A DNA stretch of 47,220 nt from CAZESH01 sp964514665 (GTDB taxonomy: Bacteria; Bacillota; Bacilli; Paenibacillales; KCTC-25726): contig CAZESH010000002.1 of NCBI GenBank assembly GCA_964514665.1, positions 1 to 47,220 on the forward strand. Reading direction: 5' to 3'. Of this stretch, positions 7,392 to 14,796 are shown piece by piece; position 1 is the first letter of the stretch, and every line of letters begins with the position of its first letter. The position numbers were made by a program, and so were the translations under genes. Under the pieces are notes generated by a model. That model was not told the origin of the DNA, did not search any database, and saw only the letters and a program-made list of their open reading frames with translations.

Positions 7392-8369
7392 TTAATGCGC
7401 AGTCGTACCCAGTTTTCCGGCAACGGCACTGTCCGTCTCGCCGTTCTCCTGCAGCAATGTCCCAGCAGCACTTTGATCCTGAAGAAACTCGCCCAAAATT
7501 TTATCGTATGCTTCGGGATTTTTCATCAGCGATTCGGCGTGATCGGCATTTGGTGCCAAATACAGTTTTTTCAGTCCTTTTTTCGCTTCGAAAAGCGCAA
7601 TCGTCATTTCCTTCGGAATATAGCGATCGCAATCGCCGTGAACAAACAGCATCGGAGCGGTGCTTTTGGCGAGATCGCGAATCGGCGATACTTTGTGAAA
7701 CAATACCCCCGAACGCAACCAGGATAAAAAGCTTGTAAAATCAAGGAGTGGAAAAGCAGGGAGATGAAATTCTTCCTTTAAACGAAATTTCAATTGCTCG
7801 GGAAAATCCGAATAGGGGCAGTCCAGCACATAAAAAGCGGCACGCTGGTCAATGGCGGCATGCTGCAAAGCGGTGGCGGCTCCCATAGACTCGCCGACAA
7901 TGCCGATTTCCGCTTGCGTACCGAAGCGTGCCTCGACCCAATCGACGCATGCTTTCAAATCGTGCTTTTCATACCAGCCGTAGGTTGTCGTATTGCCTCC
8001 GCTTTTCCCGTGCCTGCGATGGTCATATACAAGTACGTTATAACCCCGTTTCAGGAAAAGCTCGGCGTACTTTAGCGATCCGAACAGAGAAGAAGTCACG
8101 CCGTGGGCAGCGATTACCGTCTTGTCGGAATTATGCGACGGCAAAAAGTAGCCCCGCAGCTTATAGCCGAATGGTGATGAGATCCTTACTTCTTCTTTTT
8201 CCAGAGATTCGAAATAGCCTTCGGGGATGCGCCCGGTTTGTACTTCAAACTTATAAATATCGCTGTCGCTGAATGTTCTGATCTTGAGCACTCTGGTGGA
8301 AAAGTGTTGAATAATCGCCAAAATCGCCAACAGGATAACGGCAGTAATGAGCCAAACTACAGTCAACAC
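7392..8369 (-). CDS. Alpha/beta hydrolase with N-terminal membrane anchor (YqkD-like)
   Basis: 325-residue serine hydrolase. An N-terminal helix (residues ~3-22) anchors it, then the alpha/beta fold: oxyanion stretch AAHGVTSS (87-94), nucleophile elbow GESMG with Ser161, Asp in HGDCDRYIP near 253 and His in NADHAES near 281. The layout and the YDHRRHGKSGG stretch resemble Bacillus YqkD, an uncharacterised esterase-like protein. The C-terminal ~30 residues are low complexity and probably disordered. It is transcribed toward the tRNA. Substrate unknown. Confidence 0.85.
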   Translation of the reverse strand: MLTVVWLITAVILLAILAIIQHFSTRVLKIRTFSDSDIYKFEVQTGRIPEGYFESLEKEEVRISSPFGYKLRGYFLPSHNSDKTVIAAHGVTSSLFGSLKYAELFLKRGYNVLVYDHRRHGKSGGNTTTYGWYEKHDLKACVDWVEARFGTQAEIGIVGESMGAATALQHAAIDQRAAFYVLDCPYSDFPEQLKFRLKEEFHLPAFPLLDFTSFLSWLRSGVLFHKVSPIRDLAKSTAPMLFVHGDCDRYIPKEMTIALFEAKKGLKKLYLAPNADHAESLMKNPEAYDKILGEFLQDQSAAGTLLQENGETDSAVAGKLGTTAH

Positions 8370-8448
8370 GCTTTCGCCTCCCGTTCGATATGCTTTCTTT
8401 GCTTTTATAAGCTGTATGAATTATAAAATGGACAAAACACGACTTTTT

Positions 8449-8460
8449 TAAACCGGTTTA
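8449..8460. promoter_or_regulatory. 12-bp perfect palindrome between divergent genes
   Basis: TAAACCGGTTTA lies in the spacer between the divergent hydrolase and DinB genes, upstream of both. It could be an operator, but no dedicated regulator is adjacent. Weak evidence. Confidence 0.3.
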
Positions 8461-8549
8461 TTTCTATCATATATCGAATCCGGAAAAAGACCAAAGAAAA
8501 ACACCCGATCCCAGAAAAAAAGTGGATATGGTCAATTCCTTTATGTTTA

Positions 8550-8558
8550 TGGTATATT
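8550..8558 (+). promoter_or_regulatory. Extended -10 promoter element of the DinB gene
   Basis: TGGTATATT has the TGN extension plus TATATT, 29 bases before the DinB start; no good -35 box is seen, as is common for extended -10 promoters. Confidence 0.4.
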
Positions 8559-8586
8559 TTGGATATCAAACTTTGGGAGGGCGGCT

Positions 8587-9108
8587 ATGCTTAAGAAACC
8601 GGATAGCAGTGAATACGCGCCGTATTTTGCCGGCTATATCGACCTTGTTCCGTCAGGCCATCTGTTGTCCCTGTTATCGGGGCAGCTTGATGAATGGAAT
8701 GCTTTGTTTTCCGGAATTACAAATGAAAAGGGGAATTATCGTTATCAGCCCGAAAAATGGAGTCTGAAGGAAATTTTGGGGCATATCAGCGATACGGAAA
8801 GGGTAATGAGTTACCGAGCGCTGCGGATTGCCCGCGGAGACAAGACGCCGCTGCCCGGTTTTGACCAGGACCGGTTTGTTCGCTCGGCCGGATTCGAGCG
8901 GAGGGAAGTCGGAGCGCTGTTGGAGGAATTTAACTCGGTACGCAGGGCGACTGTCACGCTTTTATCTTCATTTACGGAAGAGGACTGGCTGAGGAGCGGA
9001 TGGTTGAGCGGCTGGCCGGAAAAAGAAATGAGTGTCAGGGCATTGGGTTACGTCATAGTCGGTCATGCTACGCATCATTTGAAAATCATCAACGAGAGAT
9101 ATATGTAA
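8587..9108 (+). CDS. DinB family protein (putative metal-dependent hydrolase or thiol transferase)
   Basis: 173-residue four-helix-bundle protein of the DinB/YfiT group. The likely metal triad is His66 (LGHISDTE), His160 and His164 (GHATHHLKIINERY), the canonical DinB pattern. Members include bacillithiol transferases and uncharacterised damage-induced proteins; which of these applies is not visible. ATG 8587 follows GGGAGGGCGG at good spacing. Only 25 bases separate its stop from the start of the following aldo/keto reductase, suggesting co-transcription. Confidence 0.85.
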   Translation: MLKKPDSSEYAPYFAGYIDLVPSGHLLSLLSGQLDEWNALFSGITNEKGNYRYQPEKWSLKEILGHISDTERVMSYRALRIARGDKTPLPGFDQDRFVRSAGFERREVGALLEEFNSVRRATVTLLSSFTEEDWLRSGWLSGWPEKEMSVRALGYVIVGHATHHLKIINERYM

Positions 9109-9133
9109 AACTTTATAGGAGGACATGCAAACA

Positions 9134-10030
9134 ATGGAAAAAAGGCAGCTTGGCAAAACGGATATGAAAGTGACCATTTTAGGCTTTGGCGCTGCGGAGA
9201 TCGGCTTTAACGAGCTGTCTCCCGCGGAAGCCGGACGCATTTTGAATTCGGCACTCGATAGCGGGCTGAATGTAATCGACACCGCGGAATGCTATAGGAT
9301 CAGTGAAGAATTGATTGGTAAAACGGTTGGCGGACGAAGGGACGACTATTACCTGTTCACCAAATGCGGCCATATGGGAAAAGATTTCGGCATGGCCGAC
9401 TGGGATCCCAAAATGTTGGAAAAATCGATCGATCGAAGCTTGAAGCGGCTGCAAACGGATTATGTGGATCTGCTGCAGCTGCACAGCTGCTCGGAGGAAA
9501 TATTAAAACAAGGCGATGTTATTGAGGTGCTGCAAAGAGCGAAAGAACAAGGCAAGACCCGTTATATCGGCTACAGCGGTGAAAATGCGGCTGCCCTCTA
9601 TGCCGTGCGCTGCGGGGCATTCGATACGCTGCAGACGTCGGTCAATATTGCCGATCAGTTAAAGGTGGATTTTCAGCTGAAAGAAGCTAAGGATCGGGGC
9701 ATGGGTGTGATCGCCAAGCGTCCGCTTGCCAACGTGGCCTGGAGGCATGACTCGCTGCCCGATTCCGATTACGGTTATGAATATTGGAAAAGATTGAAGA
9801 AGATCGGCTATGAGTTTCTTGCCGACAGGGAACAAGACATCAGTACGGCGCTTCGTTTTACGCTTGCCATGCCTGCGGTAGCGACGGCAATTGCCGGCAC
9901 AAGCAAGCCCGAGCGCTGGCAGCAAAATGCGGCAATGCTGGAGAAAGGCCCGCTTTCCGAAGAGCAGGTGACGGCGATCCGCGAACGTTTTCTTGCCTTT
10001 GCCGATGCATCATGGGTGGGTCAAGTTTAA
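9134..10030 (+). CDS. Aldo/keto reductase
   Basis: 298-residue NADPH-dependent carbonyl reductase. The catalytic tetrad is complete: Asp49 and Tyr54 (DTAECY), Lys77 (FTKCGH) and His117 (LLQLHS). The C-terminal SGTSKPERWQQN-like cofactor segment (AIAGTSKPERW) is present. I chose ATG 9134 because the family begins MEKRQLGKT and AGGAGG is 11 bases upstream; ATG 9125 is only 2 bases from it. This clade has the short AECYRISEELIG form without the usual YG. It probably shares a transcript with the DinB gene. Substrate unknown. Confidence 0.88.
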   Translation: MEKRQLGKTDMKVTILGFGAAEIGFNELSPAEAGRILNSALDSGLNVIDTAECYRISEELIGKTVGGRRDDYYLFTKCGHMGKDFGMADWDPKMLEKSIDRSLKRLQTDYVDLLQLHSCSEEILKQGDVIEVLQRAKEQGKTRYIGYSGENAAALYAVRCGAFDTLQTSVNIADQLKVDFQLKEAKDRGMGVIAKRPLANVAWRHDSLPDSDYGYEYWKRLKKIGYEFLADREQDISTALRFTLAMPAVATAIAGTSKPERWQQNAAMLEKGPLSEEQVTAIRERFLAFADASWVGQV

Positions 10031-10191
10031 CAGACACGACTCGAAAGTCCCGGCTATTTGCGGGATTCAGATTGAAGACAAAGCCAGTGAGTGGAAGTGG
10101 TTATAGTATTTCCTAAATGTCGGAGAGGGATTTTAAGTTCCATAGTGAGTCTGCTTTTCATTGCTAAAAGGGAGGACCTGAGAGACCTAGT

Positions 10192-10203
10192 ACCATGAAA
10201 GTC
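10192..10203 (+). repeat. 12-base direct repeat, copy 1
   Basis: ACCATGAAAGTC, repeated exactly at 10349-10360. It lies in the unexplained gap before the ABC-F gene. Confidence 0.6.
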
Positions 10204-10348
10204 GGAGAACTTCCCTTTATGCAAATGCTGCGATGGTTCTTGGTCTGGAAAGCAATCGAAACCCCAAGCAGAAATCCCCCTCAGGACCGAACTGTACATA
10301 CCCAATCAGGTAACTGAAATCGAAAATCAAAGGTGACGAGCATATAGA

Positions 10349-10360
10349 ACCATGAAAGTC
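10349..10360 (+). repeat. 12-base direct repeat, copy 2
   Basis: Second exact copy of ACCATGAAAGTC, 157 bases after copy 1. Confidence 0.6.
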
Positions 10361-10376
10361 ATTTCATAAAAAGAGG

Positions 10377-10406
10377 TTTCACCTCAAATGCGTAAAATGC
10401 TATAAT
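10377..10406 (+). promoter_or_regulatory. Promoter of the YfmM-type ABC-F gene
   Basis: TTTCAC (10377-10382) and TATAAT (10401-10406) are 18 bases apart, with a TGC extension before the -10. The -35 lies inside a small perfect inverted repeat GAGGT-TTC-ACCTC (10373-10385). Confidence 0.65.
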
Positions 10407-10456
10407 GAAACAATTGCAAGGCGATATTATGATCAGACAGGAGCATTTCGATAGCC

Positions 10457-12022
10457 ATGAGTTTGTTAACCGTTGAAGATTTAAGCCATTCGTTTGGCGG
10501 ACGCGTATTGTTTAAAAATGTATCCTTCCGTTTGTTGGCGGGAGAGCATGTAGGCTTGGTGGGAGCAAACGGGGTCGGTAAATCGACCATGATGAATATA
10601 TTGACAGGTCAGCTGCTGAAGGATCAGGGCAGGGTGGAATGGACGCCTCGCGTCCATTACGGCTATCTGGACCAGCATACCCGGCTGTCGGCGGGGAAGA
10701 CGATCCGCGACGTGCTGAACGATGCCTTCCTGCCTTTGTTCGAGGAGGAAAAAGAGATGATGGCGATCACGGAACAGATGGCCGATGCCTCGCCGGAGGA
10801 GCTTGAAAGGCTGCTTGAACGGATGGGGGAAATCCAGGAGCATTTGGAGCACAGCGGCTTTTATTTAATCGACGTAAAGGTGGAGGAAACGGCCAACGGC
10901 TTGGGTTTGGGCGCGATCGGACTGGACCGCGACGTCACGGCGCTGAGCGGCGGACAGCGGACGAAGGTGCTTTTGGCCAAGCTGCTGCTGGAGCAGCCGG
11001 CCGTACTGCTGCTGGACGAACCGACAAACTATTTGGACGTCGAGCATATCCAGTGGCTGACGCAATATTTGAAGACCTATCCGTATGCATTCATGCTCAT
11101 ATCCCATGACACGGACTTCATGAACCAGGTTGTCGATGTCATCTATCATCTGGAATTTGCCAAGCTGACCCGCTATTCGGCCAACTATGACAAATTTCTC
11201 GAGATGGCCGAAATGAACAAATCGCAGCATATTGACGCTTTTGAAAAGCAGCAGGAATACATCAAAAAGCAGGAGGACTTCATTCAGCGCAACAAAGCGC
11301 GGGCCTCCACATCCGGCCGGGCCAAGAGCAGGGAAAAGCAGCTCGCCCGTTTGGATCTGATCGACCGCCCTGAGGAAGCGGCAAAGCCGACGTTCCAGTT
11401 CAAAGAATCGCGGGCCAGCGGCAAGCTGGTATTCGAAGGCAAGGCGCTGGAGATCGGTTATTCCCGGCCGCTCCTGCCGCGCATGGACATGACGATCGAG
11501 CGCGGCGAGAAGATCGCCGTCGTCGGCTGCAACGGAGTAGGGAAATCGACGCTTTTAAAAACGATTCTCGGCAAAATCGAGCCTTACGCCGGAAGCGTGT
11601 ATATCGGCGACTTTTTGTTTCCGGGCTATTTCGAGCAGGAGGTTAAAGCCAATCCCGGAACACCGATAGACGAAATATGGAACGAGTTTCCCCATATGCA
11701 GCAAAACGAGGTGCGCGGAGCACTGGCCCGCTGCGGATTGAAAAACGAGCACATTACCCGGCCCATGAACAAGCTGAGCGGCGGAGAACAGGCCAAGGTG
11801 AGGCTGTGCAAGCTGATGATGCGGGAAAGCAATTGGCTGCTGCTGGACGAACCGACCAACCATCTTGATGTCGTAGCCAAAGCGGAGCTGCAGCGCGCGC
11901 TTCAGGAGTACAAGGGAACGATCTTGCTGGTAAGCCACGAACCGGAATTTTACGAGGGCTGGGTGACCCGGGTATGGAACGTGGAGGAATGGTCGATGCG
12001 CAAGATTGGGGCCTCCTCCTAA
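10457..12022 (+). CDS. ABC-F family ATPase (YfmM type)
   Basis: 521-residue soluble protein with two ABC domains and no membrane segment, thus an ABC-F translation factor acting on the ribosomal E site. NBD1 has Walker A GANGVGKST (~37-45), signature LSGGQ and Walker B LLLDEPTNYLD; NBD2 has GCNGVGKST, LSGGEQ and LLLDEPTNHLD. Between them is the interdomain linker with QQEYIKKQEDFIQRNKARASTSGRAKS, the P-site tRNA interaction motif of this family. Length and MSLLTVEDLSHSFGGR start match Bacillus YfmM (about 518 residues). The ribosome binding site AGGAG is 13 bases away, longer than usual. The precise role (stall rescue or antibiotic protection) is unknown. Confidence 0.88.
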   Translation: MSLLTVEDLSHSFGGRVLFKNVSFRLLAGEHVGLVGANGVGKSTMMNILTGQLLKDQGRVEWTPRVHYGYLDQHTRLSAGKTIRDVLNDAFLPLFEEEKEMMAITEQMADASPEELERLLERMGEIQEHLEHSGFYLIDVKVEETANGLGLGAIGLDRDVTALSGGQRTKVLLAKLLLEQPAVLLLDEPTNYLDVEHIQWLTQYLKTYPYAFMLISHDTDFMNQVVDVIYHLEFAKLTRYSANYDKFLEMAEMNKSQHIDAFEKQQEYIKKQEDFIQRNKARASTSGRAKSREKQLARLDLIDRPEEAAKPTFQFKESRASGKLVFEGKALEIGYSRPLLPRMDMTIERGEKIAVVGCNGVGKSTLLKTILGKIEPYAGSVYIGDFLFPGYFEQEVKANPGTPIDEIWNEFPHMQQNEVRGALARCGLKNEHITRPMNKLSGGEQAKVRLCKLMMRESNWLLLDEPTNHLDVVAKAELQRALQEYKGTILLVSHEPEFYEGWVTRVWNVEEWSMRKIGASS

Positions 12023-12089
12023 GATACGGGCCAGGCACGGGAAGTTGGGTTTGACCGGAAAAGCTGGAGTGGATATGGGAGCATTTTGC

Positions 12090-12119
12090 GGCGATGCATG
12101 GGAATGCATCGCCTTTATT
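12090..12119 (+). terminator. Terminator after the YfmM-type ABC-F gene
   Basis: Perfect 10-bp stem GGCGATGCAT / ATGCATCGCC with GGGA loop, followed by TTTATT. It separates this gene from hrpB. Confidence 0.75.
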
Positions 12120-12214
12120 CGCATCATTTTCGAAAATTTTGCCCCTCGACAGTACTCGGAATATGCGTCAGAGCCAGGCTTTACATTCGTGGGTTTATGA
12201 AGGAGTGAAGAAAT

Positions 12215-14698
12215 TTGAAGCCGCTGCCGATTGAAAGTCTGCTGCCGCAAATCCAAAACGCGCTGCGCGAACAACCGAATGCGGTATTGATCGCACCCCC
12301 GGGCTCGGGGAAAACGACGAGAGTGCCGCTCTCGCTGCTTGAGGAGGGTTGGTTGGCAGGCCGTCGCATCCTCATGCTGGAACCGCGGCGTATGGCTGCG
12401 CGTGCCGCCGCTGCTTATATGGCGGCGCTGATTGGCGAAGCGGTGGGACACACGATCGGCTACCGCGTCCGCATGGACACAAAGACCGGTCCGCATACGC
12501 GCATTGAAGTCGTCACCGAAGGCGTTTTGACGCACATGCTGCAGTCCGATCCGGCTTTGCAGGAAGTGGGGCTGGTGATTTTCGATGAATTCCACGAGCG
12601 CAGTCTGCATGCCGATTTGGGCTTGGCGCTTTGTTTGCAGAGCCAGGAGGTGCTGCGCGAGGATCTGCGAGTGTTGGTGATGTCGGCTACGCTGGAAGCT
12701 GAACCGGTCGCTGGCTTGATGAAGCAGGCGGTGATCCTGCAGGGCGAAGGCAGGGCGTTTCCTGTGGAAACGCGCTATTTGCAGCGGCCGATAGCCGACG
12801 GCGAATGGGAATCGACGCTGCTGCAAACGATCCGCGAGGCGGTTGCCGATTCTCGAGGGGATCTTCTTGTTTTTCTTCCAGGAGCGGGAGAAATTCGCCG
12901 GATGCAGATGAAGCTGCAAGATTTTTACAAGGATGACGCATTAAAAATCATGCCGCTGTACGGCAGTCTCCCCCAATCCGCCCAAGAGGCGGCGATCGCG
13001 CCATCCGTGTCGGGCGTGAGGAAAATCGTGCTGGCCACGGCGATCGCGGAAACGAGCTTGACGGTGGAAGGAGTCACCGTTGTAATTGACGGCGGGCTGA
13101 TGCGCGTACCGCGTTTTTCGCCGCGCACCGGAATGAGCCGGTTGGAAACGCTGAAGGTTGCACTGGCTTCGGCGGATCAGCGCAGAGGTCGTGCGGGTCG
13201 TTTGCAGGCAGGCATTTGCTACAGGCTTTGGACGGAGCAGCAAAACCGTCATCTGGAGGAACGGCGCAGCGCAGAAATACTGGACGCCGATCTTGCTCCG
13301 CTGGCATTGGAATTAGCGGTATGGGGCGTCGATCAGCCGGAGCAGCTGAAATGGCTTGATCCTCCGCCGACACCAGCCATGAGGCAGGCGTATGAGCTGC
13401 TGACATGGCTTGGCGCGTTCAACAGTGAGGGCAAGCTTACCCGTCACGGCAGGGATATGGCCGGACTGGGCGTGCATCCGCGGCTTGCCCATATGCTGCT
13501 TGCTGCGCGGCCGTTGGGAATGGCCGATTTGGCCTGCGAGCTTGCAGCGGTACTCGAGGAGCGCGATCTGCTGAGTGGCGGCAGCGCTTTCCATGATGCG
13601 GATATCCGTACGAGAATCGGGCTGCTGCGCGGGGAATCGGCGATACGCCAGCTTGATCCCGTCCTGCTTCACAGAATCCGTACGCAGGCCGAAGATTGGA
13701 AAAGGCGGACGGGTGCACCGCAGCACAATCGGACCGGTCTGCAGCACTGCGGATTGCTGCTGGCCTTTGCATTTCCGGATCGGATCGCCAAGGCGCGCGG
13801 CGGCGGGCGCTTTCTGCTCGCAGGCGGACGCGGTGCAATATTGACCGCGGATCAGCCGCTGTCGTCCGCAGCTTTCATTACGGCCGCGGAGTTGGACGAT
13901 CAAGGGAGCGACAGCCGGATTTTTTTGGCTGCGGAGTTGGGAGAAAGCGAGCTCGAAGCACATTTTGGCGATCGCTTTGAATTCATCCAACAAGTAGTTT
14001 GGGACCGCGCCGCGCAATCGGTGAAGGCAAAAGAAACCATCAAGCTGGGTGCGATTGTGCTGAAACAATCGGCTGCTGCAAAAGCAGATCCCGCGCTGGT
14101 GATGGAGGCGCTTTTGCGAGGGATTGAAGAGGAAGGACTGGGGATATTGCCCTGGACAAAATCCGACCGCCAGCTGCAGCAGCGGTTGAATTTCATGCAT
14201 ATGCTCGATGCGGCTTGGCCCGATTTCAGCGAGCAAGCGCTGCTCGCATCTTTACGAGAATGGCTTGCTCCCCATCTGTATGGCATATCTGCGGCAAGCC
14301 GGCTGCAGTCGTTGAAGCTTGGCGATATTTTCCGCCAAATGCTCGCATGGCCTGAACGGCAAAAACTGGACGATTGGGCGCCTTCCCACTACACCGTGCC
14401 GAGCGGATCACGTCTTCCGATCGATTACAGCGATCCCGGGCAGCCGGTACTGGCCGCACGTTTGCAGGAAATGTTCGGACTCGCGGAGACGCCGCGCATC
14501 GGAGGCGGCAGGGTTGCGCTGACGCTTCATCTGTTGTCGCCGGCGCACCGCCCGGTTCAGGTAACCCGCGACCTGCAGAGCTTCTGGAGCCATACTTATT
14601 TTGAGGTCAAAAAGGATTTGAAGGGGCGCTATCCGAAGCATTACTGGCCGGACGACCCGCTTGCAGCCGAAGCAACCAGACGCACACGCCCCCGTTAA
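12215..14698 (+). CDS. hrpB: ATP-dependent RNA helicase HrpB
   Basis: 827-residue DEAH-type helicase. Motifs: Walker A PPGSGKTTR (residues 28-36), motif II as DEFH (124-127), VMSATLE, and motif VI QRRGRAGR near 320. The ratchet and HrpB-specific C-terminal domains follow, ending in SFWSHTYFEVKKDLKGRYPKH, which is diagnostic for HrpB. TTG 12215 is preferred: AGGAG at 12201-12205 precedes it and the helicase begins at once. HrpB's RNA target is not established in any Firmicute I know. It stands as a single gene between terminators and the helD promoter. Confidence 0.93.
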   Translation: MKPLPIESLLPQIQNALREQPNAVLIAPPGSGKTTRVPLSLLEEGWLAGRRILMLEPRRMAARAAAAYMAALIGEAVGHTIGYRVRMDTKTGPHTRIEVVTEGVLTHMLQSDPALQEVGLVIFDEFHERSLHADLGLALCLQSQEVLREDLRVLVMSATLEAEPVAGLMKQAVILQGEGRAFPVETRYLQRPIADGEWESTLLQTIREAVADSRGDLLVFLPGAGEIRRMQMKLQDFYKDDALKIMPLYGSLPQSAQEAAIAPSVSGVRKIVLATAIAETSLTVEGVTVVIDGGLMRVPRFSPRTGMSRLETLKVALASADQRRGRAGRLQAGICYRLWTEQQNRHLEERRSAEILDADLAPLALELAVWGVDQPEQLKWLDPPPTPAMRQAYELLTWLGAFNSEGKLTRHGRDMAGLGVHPRLAHMLLAARPLGMADLACELAAVLEERDLLSGGSAFHDADIRTRIGLLRGESAIRQLDPVLLHRIRTQAEDWKRRTGAPQHNRTGLQHCGLLLAFAFPDRIAKARGGGRFLLAGGRGAILTADQPLSSAAFITAAELDDQGSDSRIFLAAELGESELEAHFGDRFEFIQQVVWDRAAQSVKAKETIKLGAIVLKQSAAAKADPALVMEALLRGIEEEGLGILPWTKSDRQLQQRLNFMHMLDAAWPDFSEQALLASLREWLAPHLYGISAASRLQSLKLGDIFRQMLAWPERQKLDDWAPSHYTVPSGSRLPIDYSDPGQPVLAARLQEMFGLAETPRIGGGRVALTLHLLSPAHRPVQVTRDLQSFWSHTYFEVKKDLKGRYPKHYWPDDPLAAEATRRTRPR

Positions 14699-14727
14699 CC
14701 GGATGAAATAAAGAGGCGAAATATCAA

Positions 14728-14756
14728 TTGACAATGATTCCCTTATATGCTAATTT
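14728..14756 (+). promoter_or_regulatory. Promoter of helD
   Basis: TTGACA (14728-14733) and TAATTT (14751-14756) are 17 bases apart, with the consensus -35. Transcription would start about 34 bases before the GTG. Confidence 0.7.
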
Positions 14757-14796
14757 TGAATTCTGTCTTTTCAACTATTCTTAGGAGGTAACTGAA

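Larger units (their letters stand above)
10031..10456. other. 425-base gap without a recognisable gene
   Basis: I see no convincing coding frame on either strand; an 83-codon minus frame (10054-10305) has no family resemblance. The gap holds a weak hairpin at 10046-10067 after the aldo/keto reductase, a 12-base direct repeat ACCATGAAAGTC at 10192-10203 and 10349-10360, and the promoter of the next gene at its right end. The GAAAGTC loop resembles the tip of group II intron domain V, but the flanking stem is not clear, so an intron or element remnant is only a guess. Confidence 0.5.

Noticed and set aside
10054..10305. 83-codon minus frame in the 10.0-10.46 kb gap
   Set aside because: No ribosome binding site and no family resemblance that I can name; kept only as part of the unexplained gap.
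11555..12919. 454-codon minus frame opposite the YfmM-type and hrpB genes
   Set aside because: It covers two well-supported plus genes with full motifs and has no family resemblance; long antisense frames arise from GC-rich codon bias.
13313..14236. 307-codon minus frame inside hrpB
   Set aside because: Shadow of the HrpB C-terminal half; no recognisable domain.
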